Source of the DNA: Mixta theicola
GTDB lineage: Bacteria > Pseudomonadota > Gammaproteobacteria > Enterobacterales > Enterobacteriaceae
DNA: 64,000 nt
Direction: 5' to 3'
Assembly: GCF_002895925.1 (NCBI RefSeq)
Contig: NZ_NWUO01000017.1
Coordinates: 1 to 64,000, forward strand
Shown piece after piece: positions 26,458 through 36,429 of this stretch (its first letter is position 1; each line of letters begins with the position of its first letter). A program made the position numbers and the translations under genes. The notes beneath the pieces are model-generated. The model searched no databases. It was not told the DNA's origin and was given only the letters and a program-made list of their open reading frames with translations.

Positions 26458-26928
26458 ATGAGCGAAATAACAAAAATACTTAAATTTGAAGAAGGTTATC
26501 GGGCAAAGCCTTATATCGATACAGAAGGTTACCCAACCGTGGCTTATGGCATCAAAATTGGGCCGCGTGGCTGCCCAATCGATAATTATACCTTCACGAT
26601 GCCGGAGGTAGTGGGGAGCGTGTGGCTGGAAACTTTGTTAAGCAATAACAGGTTACAGATGAACGCCGTGCCAGGCATTGTCGATGCGCTGCGACACTGC
26701 AACGAACCGCGTAGCGATATTTTATACAGTATGGCATGGCAGTTGGGAGTGGGAGGTCTGGCAGGATTCAAGAATATGCTGGCCCTGATTTCTCAGGAAA
26801 ATTTTACCGCGGCGGCCAGCAGTATGCTGATGAGTAAGTGGGCTCGGCAATCGCCTAACCGGGCAAAGCGCCATGCTGAGGTAATGCGTAGTGGCAGTTA
26901 TGACAGTTACAGAGGAGTAATTATATGA
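26458..26928 (+). CDS. Phage lysozyme (T4-type endolysin, GH24)
   Basis: 156 residues from ATG 26458, preceded by AAGGAG at seven bases. The catalytic triad of T4 lysozyme is visible: Glu12 (KFEEGYR), Asp21 and Thr27 (YIDTEGYPTVAYG). The rest (MAWQLGVGGLAGFKNML, W-R-x-PNRAKRHAEVM) fits the family. There is no N-terminal signal or anchor, so export needs the holin. It hydrolyses the glycan backbone of peptidoglycan. It overlaps the next gene by four bases. Confidence 0.9.
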   Translation: MSEITKILKFEEGYRAKPYIDTEGYPTVAYGIKIGPRGCPIDNYTFTMPEVVGSVWLETLLSNNRLQMNAVPGIVDALRHCNEPRSDILYSMAWQLGVGGLAGFKNMLALISQENFTAAASSMLMSKWARQSPNRAKRHAEVMRSGSYDSYRGVII

Positions 26929-27209
26929 CGATGAAAATTCGACTGGTTAAGGATTGGCCCGACTGGTGGCGCTGGCATTCTACGAAAGCGCTGGTGGTAC
27001 TGGGCGTGCTGCCAACCATTTGGCTGGAAATGCCGGCTGACTGGAAAGCAATGATTCCGTCTCAATGGCTACAGGTTGCTTCATTCGTCGTTATGCTGCT
27101 GGGAATGCTTTCACGTATTACCAGGCAGAAAGCGCCAGCTGGAACAAATACGCCAACTGGAACAAATACGCCAACTGAGGCAGAGGATAATAATACGCCG
27201 CAAAGTTAA
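26925..27209 (+). CDS. Holin-like small membrane protein
   Basis: 94 residues: a Trp-rich amphipathic N terminus (DWPDWWRWHSTKAL), two hydrophobic segments (ALVVLGVLPTIWL and VASFVVMLLGML), then a polar tail with a duplicated GTNTPT. The ATG overlaps the lysozyme stop (ATGA). Size, topology and position fit the phage holins of the lysozyme-adjacent type, which form the pore that lets the endolysin reach the wall. Assignment rests on layout rather than on a named motif. Confidence 0.7.
   Translation: MTMKIRLVKDWPDWWRWHSTKALVVLGVLPTIWLEMPADWKAMIPSQWLQVASFVVMLLGMLSRITRQKAPAGTNTPTGTNTPTEAEDNNTPQS
27139..27174 (+). repeat. 18-bp tandem repeat, two copies
   Basis: The unit (G/A)CTGGAACAAATACGCCA occurs twice in succession within the holin-like gene, encoding the repeated GTNTPT of its tail. 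The first base differs (G or A). Confidence 0.75.
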
Positions 27210-27352
27210 TTAATATGCACCAGGGCTAAATAATAAAAACGGCAAAAAATAATTCCGTAATAAAAGCGGAAAGGGATTTCCGTAACCTGAATTTATGTAC
27301 TGAACATATTTAACAAGGACAAAACCCTTATTTTTCATTCCGGAGGTTCATC

Positions 27353-29032
27353 ATGGCTTTAACTACATCGTCCCAAAATATTGCTGCAACCAGTGCAACT
27401 GATTATAAAACTGATAATACCGCCGCCTTTCAGGCGCTGCTTAAAAAAGAAAAACATGTCATTATCGATACCGTTATCAATCTTTCTGCACAGGTTAAAA
27501 CTGCCTTTGAAGGGCAGATTATCGAAGGAACGGAGACGGGTGAAGTCCGGCCGATAGGCACCACTATGAGCGGCCGTTCGATGATTGTTTTAAGTTTTAC
27601 CCGTTGCGAGGTACGCAACCTGAAATCAACTAACCCGCTCCTGCTGCAAAGTAACGCCACAGATGGCGGCCGTCAGGGTACGATAGATATTCAGGCGGAT
27701 TTTTGCGTAGTCGAAGGCTGTACCATGATTAATCAGGTGAACGCGGTGATTGCCGGTTCCGTCCAGCGGGCCCACGGTTCACGCATTATCAACAATAACT
27801 TCCTTGACTGTCTTGGCGTGGGCCTGGAAGATCGCGGCGATGCGGTCAGCATCTGGGGCTCCGGTACGGTAATCGCGAATAACTACGCTTCCTGTAAGGC
27901 GGGTACCGATGGTCGTATTGCGTTCCATGCCGAAGCGCCGGTGACCTCTAATACCGGGCGTGCGCAGTTTGATGCCCAGCACACGATTATGGCGAATAAC
28001 TTTGCCTACGGTCCGTTCCGTCGTCACTTTGTCATGGAAGGGATTACCAACGGCTCATCAATTGGTAACGTTTCTATCGGCGGCGCAACCTGGTGGGGCG
28101 AAGCTTATATTATGTGTACCAACGTTCTGGTAGAAAACACCATTAAATATACCCGTAGCGCGACCGATCTGCAGGGCGCGACCTGGGGACCAAAACGTGG
28201 CGCTGTTTGCGTACAGAATTGGTCATATAATGTGAGCATCCGCTCAACGGTGGTAATGGATGAGGGATCGGTAGGTGATGGCTTTATTCTCGACCGTTCA
28301 ACAACGGTAAAAGGAGAGCATCGCCTGACGTTACAGCTATCGATGCTTAATAAAGGCAGCGAAAAAAACAACGCCTTTAATCTGGTGCCAGCGGAAGATT
28401 TGCATCTGAATAACTGTTATGCCACTGGCTTTGCCCGCTTCCTGCAAACTTCTACCAGCGATTATAATACTATGCTGATAACCGGTTGCCGGTACCGGGG
28501 TAATGGTACCGCCAGCGGCGTCCTTGTGCAGGGCGGAACAGGAGGGACGATGTCTATTAACCACAGCATTATTGATGTGGGTAGCAATGATTATGCAATG
28601 AGCCTGTTTAATTTGGCCAAAATTCATATTACCAGTACCGGTTATTCGGCAGGGCTGGTTGCCGTAAGCATGCGTGATATTAGCGAGAAGTTTGTTATGA
28701 GTAACTGTTATAACCTTGATTCTTCTAAACCGCTAAGCCTGCGTTATGGTAAAACCAACAGCTCTGGTGGATCGTCTGTCGCATCGGAAGGGGATGTGCC
28801 GGAAATTGAATGGCTGTTCAATGAGAATGACGGTATCACCTGTGGATTCGTCTATTCCCAGACGCAGCTTAAAACAGCGACGGCGACGGTTAATACCACT
28901 GGTAAAACGATGGGTAAAATCGTGCTGGGCTACAGCGCCGATAAGAAACTGCGTTATTATTACGCAACGGGGGGAGATGCTAAGTCCGCCTGGGTAACCT
29001 TTGACTATGCTGATACAGTAACACCAGCATGA
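27353..29032 (+). CDS. Right-handed beta-helix protein, phage tail-spike-like
   Basis: 559 residues, no signal peptide. After an N-terminal DNTAAFQALLKKEKHVIID segment typical of pectate-lyase-like spikes, the protein has many short repeats rich in N, G, V and I (IINNNFLDC, VIANNYASC, TIMANNFAYG, HLNNCYATGF, LITGCRYRG), the pattern of a parallel beta-helix, and a C-terminal beta-rich tail. Tail spikes of this type bind or cleave surface polysaccharide. No head-binding domain was recognised, so attachment to a phage tail is uncertain. It follows the holin-like gene by 143 bases with its own GGAGG site, and a strong terminator ends it. Confidence 0.72.
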   Translation: MALTTSSQNIAATSATDYKTDNTAAFQALLKKEKHVIIDTVINLSAQVKTAFEGQIIEGTETGEVRPIGTTMSGRSMIVLSFTRCEVRNLKSTNPLLLQSNATDGGRQGTIDIQADFCVVEGCTMINQVNAVIAGSVQRAHGSRIINNNFLDCLGVGLEDRGDAVSIWGSGTVIANNYASCKAGTDGRIAFHAEAPVTSNTGRAQFDAQHTIMANNFAYGPFRRHFVMEGITNGSSIGNVSIGGATWWGEAYIMCTNVLVENTIKYTRSATDLQGATWGPKRGAVCVQNWSYNVSIRSTVVMDEGSVGDGFILDRSTTVKGEHRLTLQLSMLNKGSEKNNAFNLVPAEDLHLNNCYATGFARFLQTSTSDYNTMLITGCRYRGNGTASGVLVQGGTGGTMSINHSIIDVGSNDYAMSLFNLAKIHITSTGYSAGLVAVSMRDISEKFVMSNCYNLDSSKPLSLRYGKTNSSGGSSVASEGDVPEIEWLFNENDGITCGFVYSQTQLKTATATVNTTGKTMGKIVLGYSADKKLRYYYATGGDAKSAWVTFDYADTVTPA

Positions 29033-29038
29033 TTCGGC

Positions 29039-29072
29039 GGGCCTTCCATTCTGGGTGGAAGGCCCATTTTAA
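29039..29072 (+). terminator. Terminator of the lysis/spike cassette
   Basis: An exact 10-bp stem GGGCCTTCCA (29039-29048)/TGGAAGGCCC (29056-29065) with a 7-base loop, followed by ATTTTAAT. Confidence 0.85.
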
Positions 29073-29389
29073 TAAAAACCCATAGCACTGCCTTTCAGTA
29101 AGTCACAAATATTCTGCTAATTTCCCCTGCCGCATTAAGATCCGGTTTTAGCTGTAGTTTATTTAACAGACGAGCTAAACCGCTTTGTTTTTATCCGGTC
29201 AGCGCTATCAGGTGTTTTCAATTGATGAGTTACTATTTTTTCCTCTGGTAGACTATTTTATTACTGTGACACGGGCGAGAAAGCGACCGCGTCATGGACT
29301 CGGTAACGCCAGCCTGGCCTTAAACCTTCCGCCGCTGTCGCAAGGTGCGTTAATGCCAGCGTCCCGTCGTCTTACCACAGGAATTGATG
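29073..29389. other. Spacer between the phage cassette and the next gene
   Basis: About 317 bases with no gene seen; it presumably carries the promoter of the following exported-protein gene. Confidence 0.4.
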
Positions 29390-30235
29390 ATGAAGTCTGG
29401 TTATCTGGCATTTCTTACTGGCGTTGTTAGCCTGACTTGCTGCAGCCTGAGCATGGCGGCGGAAACCTGCCGCAGCATTCCTGACGCGATAAAACAGAGT
29501 AACAGCGTTATTCTGCTGGGTGGCACAGCGAAAGGTAAGATTAAACAACTGGTTATGGGCGAGTTTGGCAAAAATGTCAATTCGCAAAAGCGCGTTCTAG
29601 GTCAGTTTGACCGCTGCGGCCAGCTTATCGTCGCGGATATTAGCTATGACAAAAATGATCAGAATAGCGTGCTGGCTATGGTGCAGCATATTTCTCGCGT
29701 CAGCCACGGCTGGCTGGCTGAATATCAAATTTCCATAAAAGTGCAAAAAGAGGATGCTCTGGTTGAGGTGAATAACAAGCGGGGCAATATCAGCTATATG
29801 GTGGGAACCAAAGGCAATATCATCAGCGCCAGCGACAGCTTCATGCTGATGGGAAAGAAAGGTTTCACCGAGACGACCTATGATTATGATAAACAGCTGC
29901 GTCTGAGCAACAGCACTTCGCGCGGATCGGATGCGCTCACTAACGGTGAATACCGTTATCGCTGGAACAAAACGGGGTTGCTGCTGGGCAGCAGCTCGGC
30001 ACAAAGTCAGGAAAGTTATACCTACGATAATCAACAGCGCGAGCTGGGGATGCGAATGGTCAACGCCACCAGCAACGGCAGCGTTATCACGCTGGATGAA
30101 TGCCAGAGCTGGGATAAAACGGGCAACTGTACCCTGAGCTATTCGCATGAAACAGAGACCGCCGGGCAGGAAACCCTACAGCGTCAGCTGGGTACGGCAT
30201 ATCGCTTTGAATATTGGGATGGCGAGGCGGAATAG
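29390..30235 (+). CDS. Exported protein with YD-like motifs, function unknown
   Basis: 281 residues from ATG 29390 (AGGA seven bases upstream; ATG 29387 and TTG 29384 are alternatives). Sec signal peptide SGYLAFLTGVVSLTCCSLSMAAE, probably cleaved after AMA-type SMA. The mature protein has four Cys (ETCRS, DRCGQ, DECQS, GNCTL) and two loops reading TTYDYDKQLRLSNS and SYTYDNQQRELGMR, like the YRYDDQG pattern of YnfC-type lipoproteins or YD repeats. The resemblance is weak and no function is claimed. It converges on cmoB. Confidence 0.65.
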   Translation: MKSGYLAFLTGVVSLTCCSLSMAAETCRSIPDAIKQSNSVILLGGTAKGKIKQLVMGEFGKNVNSQKRVLGQFDRCGQLIVADISYDKNDQNSVLAMVQHISRVSHGWLAEYQISIKVQKEDALVEVNNKRGNISYMVGTKGNIISASDSFMLMGKKGFTETTYDYDKQLRLSNSTSRGSDALTNGEYRYRWNKTGLLLGSSSAQSQESYTYDNQQRELGMRMVNATSNGSVITLDECQSWDKTGNCTLSYSHETETAGQETLQRQLGTAYRFEYWDGEAE

Positions 30236-30311
30236 GCGCTGAGGCGTTGGGATGGGCGACGCAGCGTTAAAGGAAAGGGCACCCTGGAGATGGATGCCCT
30301 TCAACGCGAGA

Positions 30312-32327
<2,016 letters not shown>

Positions 32328-32876
32328 ATGAAGAGGGCTAAAGAAGGGACGCTGCGTTTATTAACGCTGGAAGAGATTGCGCTGGCGCATAGCATTTTTG
32401 GTGGCTCGATAGATTACGCACGCGTGTGGATCCACTGCGACAGCTATTTGCCTTTTGGTTTACAAAGAAGGGATACGGCGATGTCGCCTAACGGGGAGAT
32501 TTGGTTTCGGAAAGAACTCTATCAACCAAATTTTGCCGCAATTCAGGCGCCTGCATCGACAAAACATCTTTTTATTCATGAAATGATGCATGTTTGGCAA
32601 TATCAACGGAGGATGTGGGTCAGAGCAAGAGGGTTTTTTAGCTGGGCTGCTAACTATACCTATCAGCTTGATGGTAGGCCTTTATTACAGTATTCACTTG
32701 AACAGCAAGCCCAAATCGTTGCCGATTATTTTATACTCTATACCTTTGGTTATAAGGTATGGGATCTGCTCAGAAAACAAACTTATCCTGTCGTTACTTA
32801 TCAGGGCAATATTGATCGCTTAATACTACTTTCACAATATCAAAAAACCATCTACACAGCTGTGAAAAAAGGCTAA
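32328..32876 (+). CDS. HExxH zincin-like protein, candidate antibacterial effector (copy 1, intact)
   Basis: 182 residues from ATG 32328, the start conserved in both copies (an in-frame ATG at 32280 would add 16). LTLEEIALAHSIFGGSIDY and AMSPNGEIWF precede HEMMHVWQYQ (HExxH at residues 84-88) and a later EQQAQIVADYF, which could supply the third zinc ligand. Similar proteins are often annotated vgr-related or Rhs-associated and resemble DUF4157-type zincins. No signal peptide. Two bases after its stop comes a lipoprotein gene, the layout of a secreted toxin with a periplasmic immunity protein. Effector function is an inference. Confidence 0.7.
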   Translation: MKRAKEGTLRLLTLEEIALAHSIFGGSIDYARVWIHCDSYLPFGLQRRDTAMSPNGEIWFRKELYQPNFAAIQAPASTKHLFIHEMMHVWQYQRRMWVRARGFFSWAANYTYQLDGRPLLQYSLEQQAQIVADYFILYTFGYKVWDLLRKQTYPVVTYQGNIDRLILLSQYQKTIYTAVKKG

Positions 32877-32878
32877 CT

Positions 32879-33292
32879 ATGCGCGGTATAAAATCACTAT
32901 TTATCATTACAGCCGTTACGTTGTTAACCGCTTGCGAAGGAAAAACGCTTGATCTTTATCGGGCAAAGGTAACAACCATAAATGATAAAGTTTGTGTGTT
33001 AATTGAGGCGAAAGACAATGAGTATTTAAACCTCATTGAAATCACTTCTTCTGATAGCGCGCAAAACACCTTCAGAAAATTTTATTCAGTCGATGATAAA
33101 GCCATACCGCTTTCTCGTAACCAGTGTGTTCCTCTGTTTGATTATCCCTTCAAAGAGGGCCTGGCTTACGGTGTTTCGATCGGTACGTTTATTAAACCAG
33201 CAGCAAAGATGAACGGCAGAAATTTCATTGCTACTTTTGCTCTCTATCGCACCGGCGGTAAACTCGAAGCGACCCGCGTTTATAATAATTAA
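32879..33292 (+). CDS. Lipoprotein, candidate periplasmic immunity protein (copy 1)
   Basis: 137 residues with signal peptide II MRGIKSLFIITAVTLLTAC (lipobox LTAC) and a mature part with LDLYRAKVTTINDKVCVLIE, a second Cys (NQCVPLF) and GRNFIATFALYR. It resembles proteins annotated as putative T6SS immunity periplasmic lipoproteins. Follows the HExxH gene after two bases. Its relative at 34207-34617 shares this frame with only moderate identity, fitting immunity proteins that track different effectors. Confidence 0.72.
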   Translation: MRGIKSLFIITAVTLLTACEGKTLDLYRAKVTTINDKVCVLIEAKDNEYLNLIEITSSDSAQNTFRKFYSVDDKAIPLSRNQCVPLFDYPFKEGLAYGVSIGTFIKPAAKMNGRNFIATFALYRTGGKLEATRVYNN

Positions 33293-33418
33293 AACAGCGA
33301 TGTTTGCTGCGGCCAGGCTGGCGGCGCGCCGACCTGCGGCAGACGCGGCCACAGCATTTGCACCAGATTCAGTACCTCGCCAATATCCGGCGTATGAATA
33401 AACAGCCACGGCGTTCCC
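33289..33418 (-). pseudogene. Duplicated 3' fragment of yecE, with the ancestral in-frame end
   Basis: Reverse strand matches the end of the resident yecE gene (IHTPDIGEVLNLVQ ... WPQQTSLF, stop). It is 12 bases shorter internally but retains the normal C terminus GAPPAWPQQTSLF, which the resident yecE has lost through a one-base deletion. It marks the right edge of duplication copy 1. Confidence 0.85.
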
Positions 33419-33657
33419 CAGAGTACAGCCGCACCGGCTCAGGCACCGGCATGGCGAACAAGAAACCGGGAGATATGCAAACGGTCTCAAAAACCAGTGA
33501 TTACGGCGTCGGGCGCAGATTGTTTTTTGTGCGCTTTTATGCTGTGTCGCTGCTGGCGCGTTGTAGTTCTGCTGCTTATACCCTGAAGTATGGCAGGGAT
33601 ATTAAGGAAACGCATAAAGGCCAGAATGGATATTTCAGGCTAAAGGAAACGGCAACG

Positions 33658-34210
33658 ATGAAGAGGGCTAAAGAAGGGACGCTGCGTTTAATAACGCTGG
33701 AAGAGATCGCGCTGGCGCATAGCATTTTTGGCGGCTCGATAGATTACGCACGCGTGTGGATCCACTGCGACAGCTATTTGCCTTTTGGCTTACAGCAACG
33801 GTTAACAGCGATGTCGCCTAATGGAGAGATTTGGTTTCGGAAAGAACTCTATTCTGATAATTTTGCTAAAGAAGGCTGATGTCAGAGATCGGCACCTTTT
33901 CATACATGAAATGATGCATGTCTGGCAGCATCAAAAGCATATGTGGGTGAGAACGCGTGGTTTATTTAGCTGGGCGGCTGATTATAGTTATCAGCTCGAT
34001 GGCAGACCTTTAATAAGTTACTCCCTGGAACAGCAGGCGCAGATTGTGGCTGATTATTATGTGCTGCGCACGTATGGATATAAAGAATGGGATACTCAAA
34101 GAAGAAGAGCGACTCCACTCGTCACCTTACGGGGAGAGATCCACCGTGATAAGTTAATCTCTGTTTACCAAAAAACCATATTTTCCAACTCATCCAAGGA
34201 TTGTCAATGA
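33658..34210 (+). pseudogene. HExxH zincin-like protein, copy 2, frameshifted
   Basis: From ATG 33658 the protein is nearly identical to copy 1 through AMSPNGEIWFRKELY, but the frame then ends at 33879 (NFAKEG, stop). The +1-related frame carries the rest: KADVRDRHLFIHEMMHVWQHQ, LFSWAADYSYQLDGRP, EQQAQIVADYYVL. A small indel near 33860-33875 splits the gene just before the HExxH motif, so no full-length enzyme can be made without frameshifting. Its last codons overlap the downstream lipoprotein start by four bases. Confidence 0.8.
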
Positions 34211-34617
34211 ACTGGATACGGTTAATTTATCTCACTGTTAGTCTGGTGGGGCTGACTGCCTGTGAATCATCTATTCTGGATATTTACCCTGCCAACGTTA
34301 TAACGGTGGGAGAAAATGTTTGCGTATTGATTGCAGCAGAGGAAAATGAATTCCTTAATGGTATTCAGATTGTCGAGGCAGGGCAGGAAAAAGAGGCCTG
34401 GCGTAAATATTTTGATTATCAAACCACGAAAGATCCCATTCGACTTTATCCTGACCGATGCGTACCCGATTTTGGCTACGCCTGGCAAACGGGAAAAGCC
34501 TATAGTTTTCTTACAGAAACCTTTTATCGGGATAAGGAAAAAGTGGGCGGCAGAAATTTCACCGCTACTTTTACCCTCTATCGCGTCGATGGCAAACTAA
34601 TGGCGACCCGGATATAA
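34207..34617 (+). CDS. Lipoprotein, candidate periplasmic immunity protein (copy 2)
   Basis: 136 residues from ATG 34207 (AAGGA eight bases before). Signal peptide II ending VGLTAC (Cys near residue 19), then LDIYPANVITVGENVCVLIA, the Cys in DRCVPDF and GRNFTATFTLYRVDGKL, parallel to copy 1 at every landmark. It remains intact although its partner gene is frameshifted, as expected if protection against siblings' effector is still useful. The 3' end is overlapped antisense by the elongated yecE frame. Confidence 0.72.
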   Translation: MNWIRLIYLTVSLVGLTACESSILDIYPANVITVGENVCVLIAAEENEFLNGIQIVEAGQEKEAWRKYFDYQTTKDPIRLYPDRCVPDFGYAWQTGKAYSFLTETFYRDKEKVGGRNFTATFTLYRVDGKLMATRI

Positions 34618-35441
34618 AAACTAGAACAGCGATGTCTGCTGCGGCCAGGCTGGCGCGCGCCAACCTGCGGCAATGCCTGTTGCAGACGCGGCCACAGCGT
34701 TTGCACCAGATTCAGTACCTCGCCAATATCCGGCGTATGAATAAACAGCCACGGCGTTCCCTTCGCCTGCCAGTCGGGCAGCTTATTAAGCCAGTCGTCG
34801 AACCACACGCGATTTTCCTGCGGTGATTCACTACCGATAAAACGCACCATCGGATCGCTGGCGGTCATAATAGCGTGCGGCGGCACCTTCGGTTTTTTCG
34901 CTTTGGCATCCAGCGTTGCGGGCGTGACGGCGGCAGAGGCGTGAACCGGGCGGCTGTCGAGGATCACGCGGTTAACGCCGCGCTGGTGCAGGCCTCTATT
35001 CAGCGCGCGCTCCGCTTCGCCCTTGGCGAAAAAAGCCGGATGACGCACTTCAACGCCATAGCGGAAGGCGGCAGGCAGGCCATCGAGAAACGCCCACAGC
35101 GCCGTCAGGGAATCAGGGCCAAAAGCGGCGGGCAGCTGCAGCCAGTATTGTCCAATGCGGGCGCTAAGCGGGTCCAGCGTGCGGAAAAAGGTAGCCAGCA
35201 GATCGTCGCAGTCGCGCAGCGCGGCCTGGTGGCTGATGGTCGCCGGGAATTTAAAGCAGAAGCGAAAATCATCGCTGGTCATATCATGCCAGCGCAGCAC
35301 CACTTCCGCTTTCGGCAGCGCATAAAGCGTGGTATTGCCTTCAACGCAGTTAAAATAGCGGGCATAATCGGCCAGCGTTTCCAGCCCATAGCGTTTCCAG
35401 TGCGGATGTTGCCACTGCGGCAAACCAAGACGAAATGTCAT
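34578..35441 (-). CDS. yecE: YecE family protein (DUF72), frameshifted at the C terminus
   Basis: TIM-barrel protein of unknown function (LGLPQWQHPHWKRYGL, FNCVEGNTTLYALP, FCFKFPATISH, QLPAAFGP, GVEVRHPAFF, NRGLHQRGVNRVILDSRP). 287 residues against 272 in E. coli. After LPQVGAR the expected AWPQQTSLF-stop is out of frame because one C is missing near 34655 compared with the duplicated fragment at 33289-33418. The frame reads through the ancestral stop (34621-34623) and adds about 24 unrelated residues. The barrel itself is whole, so activity may survive. Confidence 0.85.
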   Translation of the reverse strand: MTFRLGLPQWQHPHWKRYGLETLADYARYFNCVEGNTTLYALPKAEVVLRWHDMTSDDFRFCFKFPATISHQAALRDCDDLLATFFRTLDPLSARIGQYWLQLPAAFGPDSLTALWAFLDGLPAAFRYGVEVRHPAFFAKGEAERALNRGLHQRGVNRVILDSRPVHASAAVTPATLDAKAKKPKVPPHAIMTASDPMVRFIGSESPQENRVWFDDWLNKLPDWQAKGTPWLFIHTPDIGEVLNLVQTLWPRLQQALPQVGARQPGRSRHRCSSFYIRVAISLPSTR

Positions 35442-35523
35442 AATGCTCCCGTAACGAAGAGCCCTCGATAAATAAACCCGCGCCGCGGGCGCAAAAAGCG
35501 GTTAATCCGTCGGCTTCAGTAGC

Positions 35524-35542
35524 GGACGGGGCAGCCCCGTCC
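35524..35542 (-). terminator. Hairpin after yecD
   Basis: GGACGGGG (35524-35531) and CCCCGTCC (35535-35542) form an 8-bp stem with a 3-base loop between yecD and yecE. No T run follows, so termination is uncertain. Confidence 0.4.
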
Positions 35543-35550
35543 ACTTCAGG

Positions 35551-36114
35551 TTACAGCGCGGCGATAATCTCATCGCTACGCCGGATTTTTGCGATGCGCG
35601 GGAAAATCCACTCCAGACTGCTGTTGTGCTGTTCCTGGCTGCCGGCGCTGCAAATATCTTCGGCAATCACCAGATTGAAGCCTAGTTCCCAGGCGTTGCG
35701 TGCGGTAGATTCTACGCCAATATTGGTGGAAATGCCGCCCAGTACGATAGTGTCAATGCCGCGACGGCGCAGCTGCAGCTCCAGATCGGTGCCGTAAAAC
35801 GCCCCCCACTGATGCTTAACCACTTCAATATCGCCTGACTGGACGCCCAGCGCAGGCGGATAATTCCACCAGTTTTCCGGCAGCGCGCCATGCATCATGG
35901 CTGCATCGACTTCCTGCTTCGGCGCATCAGCGAAATCAGGCGCCCAGCCAACGCGCACCAGCACCACCGGCGCGTTAACGGCACGGAATTTTTCCGCCAG
36001 CCTGGCCGCGCCTTCCACTACCTGCTGCGCGCTGTGCGGTCCACCGGCAAAAGGCAGAATACCTTCCTGCAGATCGATTAAAACCAGCGCGGTTGATGTT
36101 GGGTTGAATTTCAT
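35551..36114 (-). CDS. yecD: Isochorismatase-like protein YecD, catalytic Cys replaced
   Basis: 187 residues (E. coli 188) of the isochorismatase/cysteine hydrolase fold: [16 protein letters not shown] with the conserved Asp, [14 protein letters not shown] with the Lys, and [21 protein letters not shown]. In active hydrolases of this fold the residue before VEST is the nucleophilic Cys; here it is Gly, as also in E. coli YecD. It therefore probably does not use Cys chemistry. Transcribed with yecE, away from aspS. Confidence 0.92.
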   Translation of the reverse strand: MKFNPTSTALVLIDLQEGILPFAGGPHSAQQVVEGAARLAEKFRAVNAPVVLVRVGWAPDFADAPKQEVDAAMMHGALPENWWNYPPALGVQSGDIEVVKHQWGAFYGTDLELQLRRRGIDTIVLGGISTNIGVESTARNAWELGFNLVIAEDICSAGSQEQHNSSLEWIFPRIAKIRRSDEIIAAL

Positions 36115-36429
36115 ATTGCTCTCCGCAAACAGACAAAAGGATTAGCCTACGTGACTCGCCAGCGTGCAGGCGAGCAGAAAAATGTCGTTAATCCATGAAT
36201 TTTGTGAATTTCTATGTGCGCGGCGCTAACATTAGCCAACGGGGAATAACAAATGAGCACGCTTTCTGCTCTGCACGCCGTTCCCCCTTATCGTGCCTCG
36301 CTTTTTACATTATAATGCCTGCCTTTTTGCGGCAGCGTCTGCCTGACGGTTATCCGCCGGATGACCTGACTCCAAGACGACACAACAGCGCTGCCCATGC
36401 TGCAGCGGCGAAGTTAAAAGGATAGCGTT
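36115..36429. promoter_or_regulatory. Divergent yecD/aspS control region
   Basis: 315 bases without a gene, holding back-to-back promoters for yecD and aspS. TTTTTACATTATAATG near 36302-36317 contains a good TATAAT-like -10 for aspS. Confidence 0.5.

Larger units (their letters stand above)
33430..34745 (+). repeat. Tandem duplication, copy 2 (~1.3 kb)
   Basis: Second copy of the leader, HExxH and lipoprotein genes, ending in the 3' part of the resident yecE gene. Boundaries approximate. Confidence 0.8.

Noticed and set aside
24831-29072. Phage attachment site flanking the lysis cassette
   Set aside because: No integrase, no tRNA and no matching direct repeat could be found by eye.
33845-33880. 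Programmed frameshifting in the second HExxH gene
   Set aside because: No slippery heptamer or downstream pseudoknot was evident; a plain indel is simpler.
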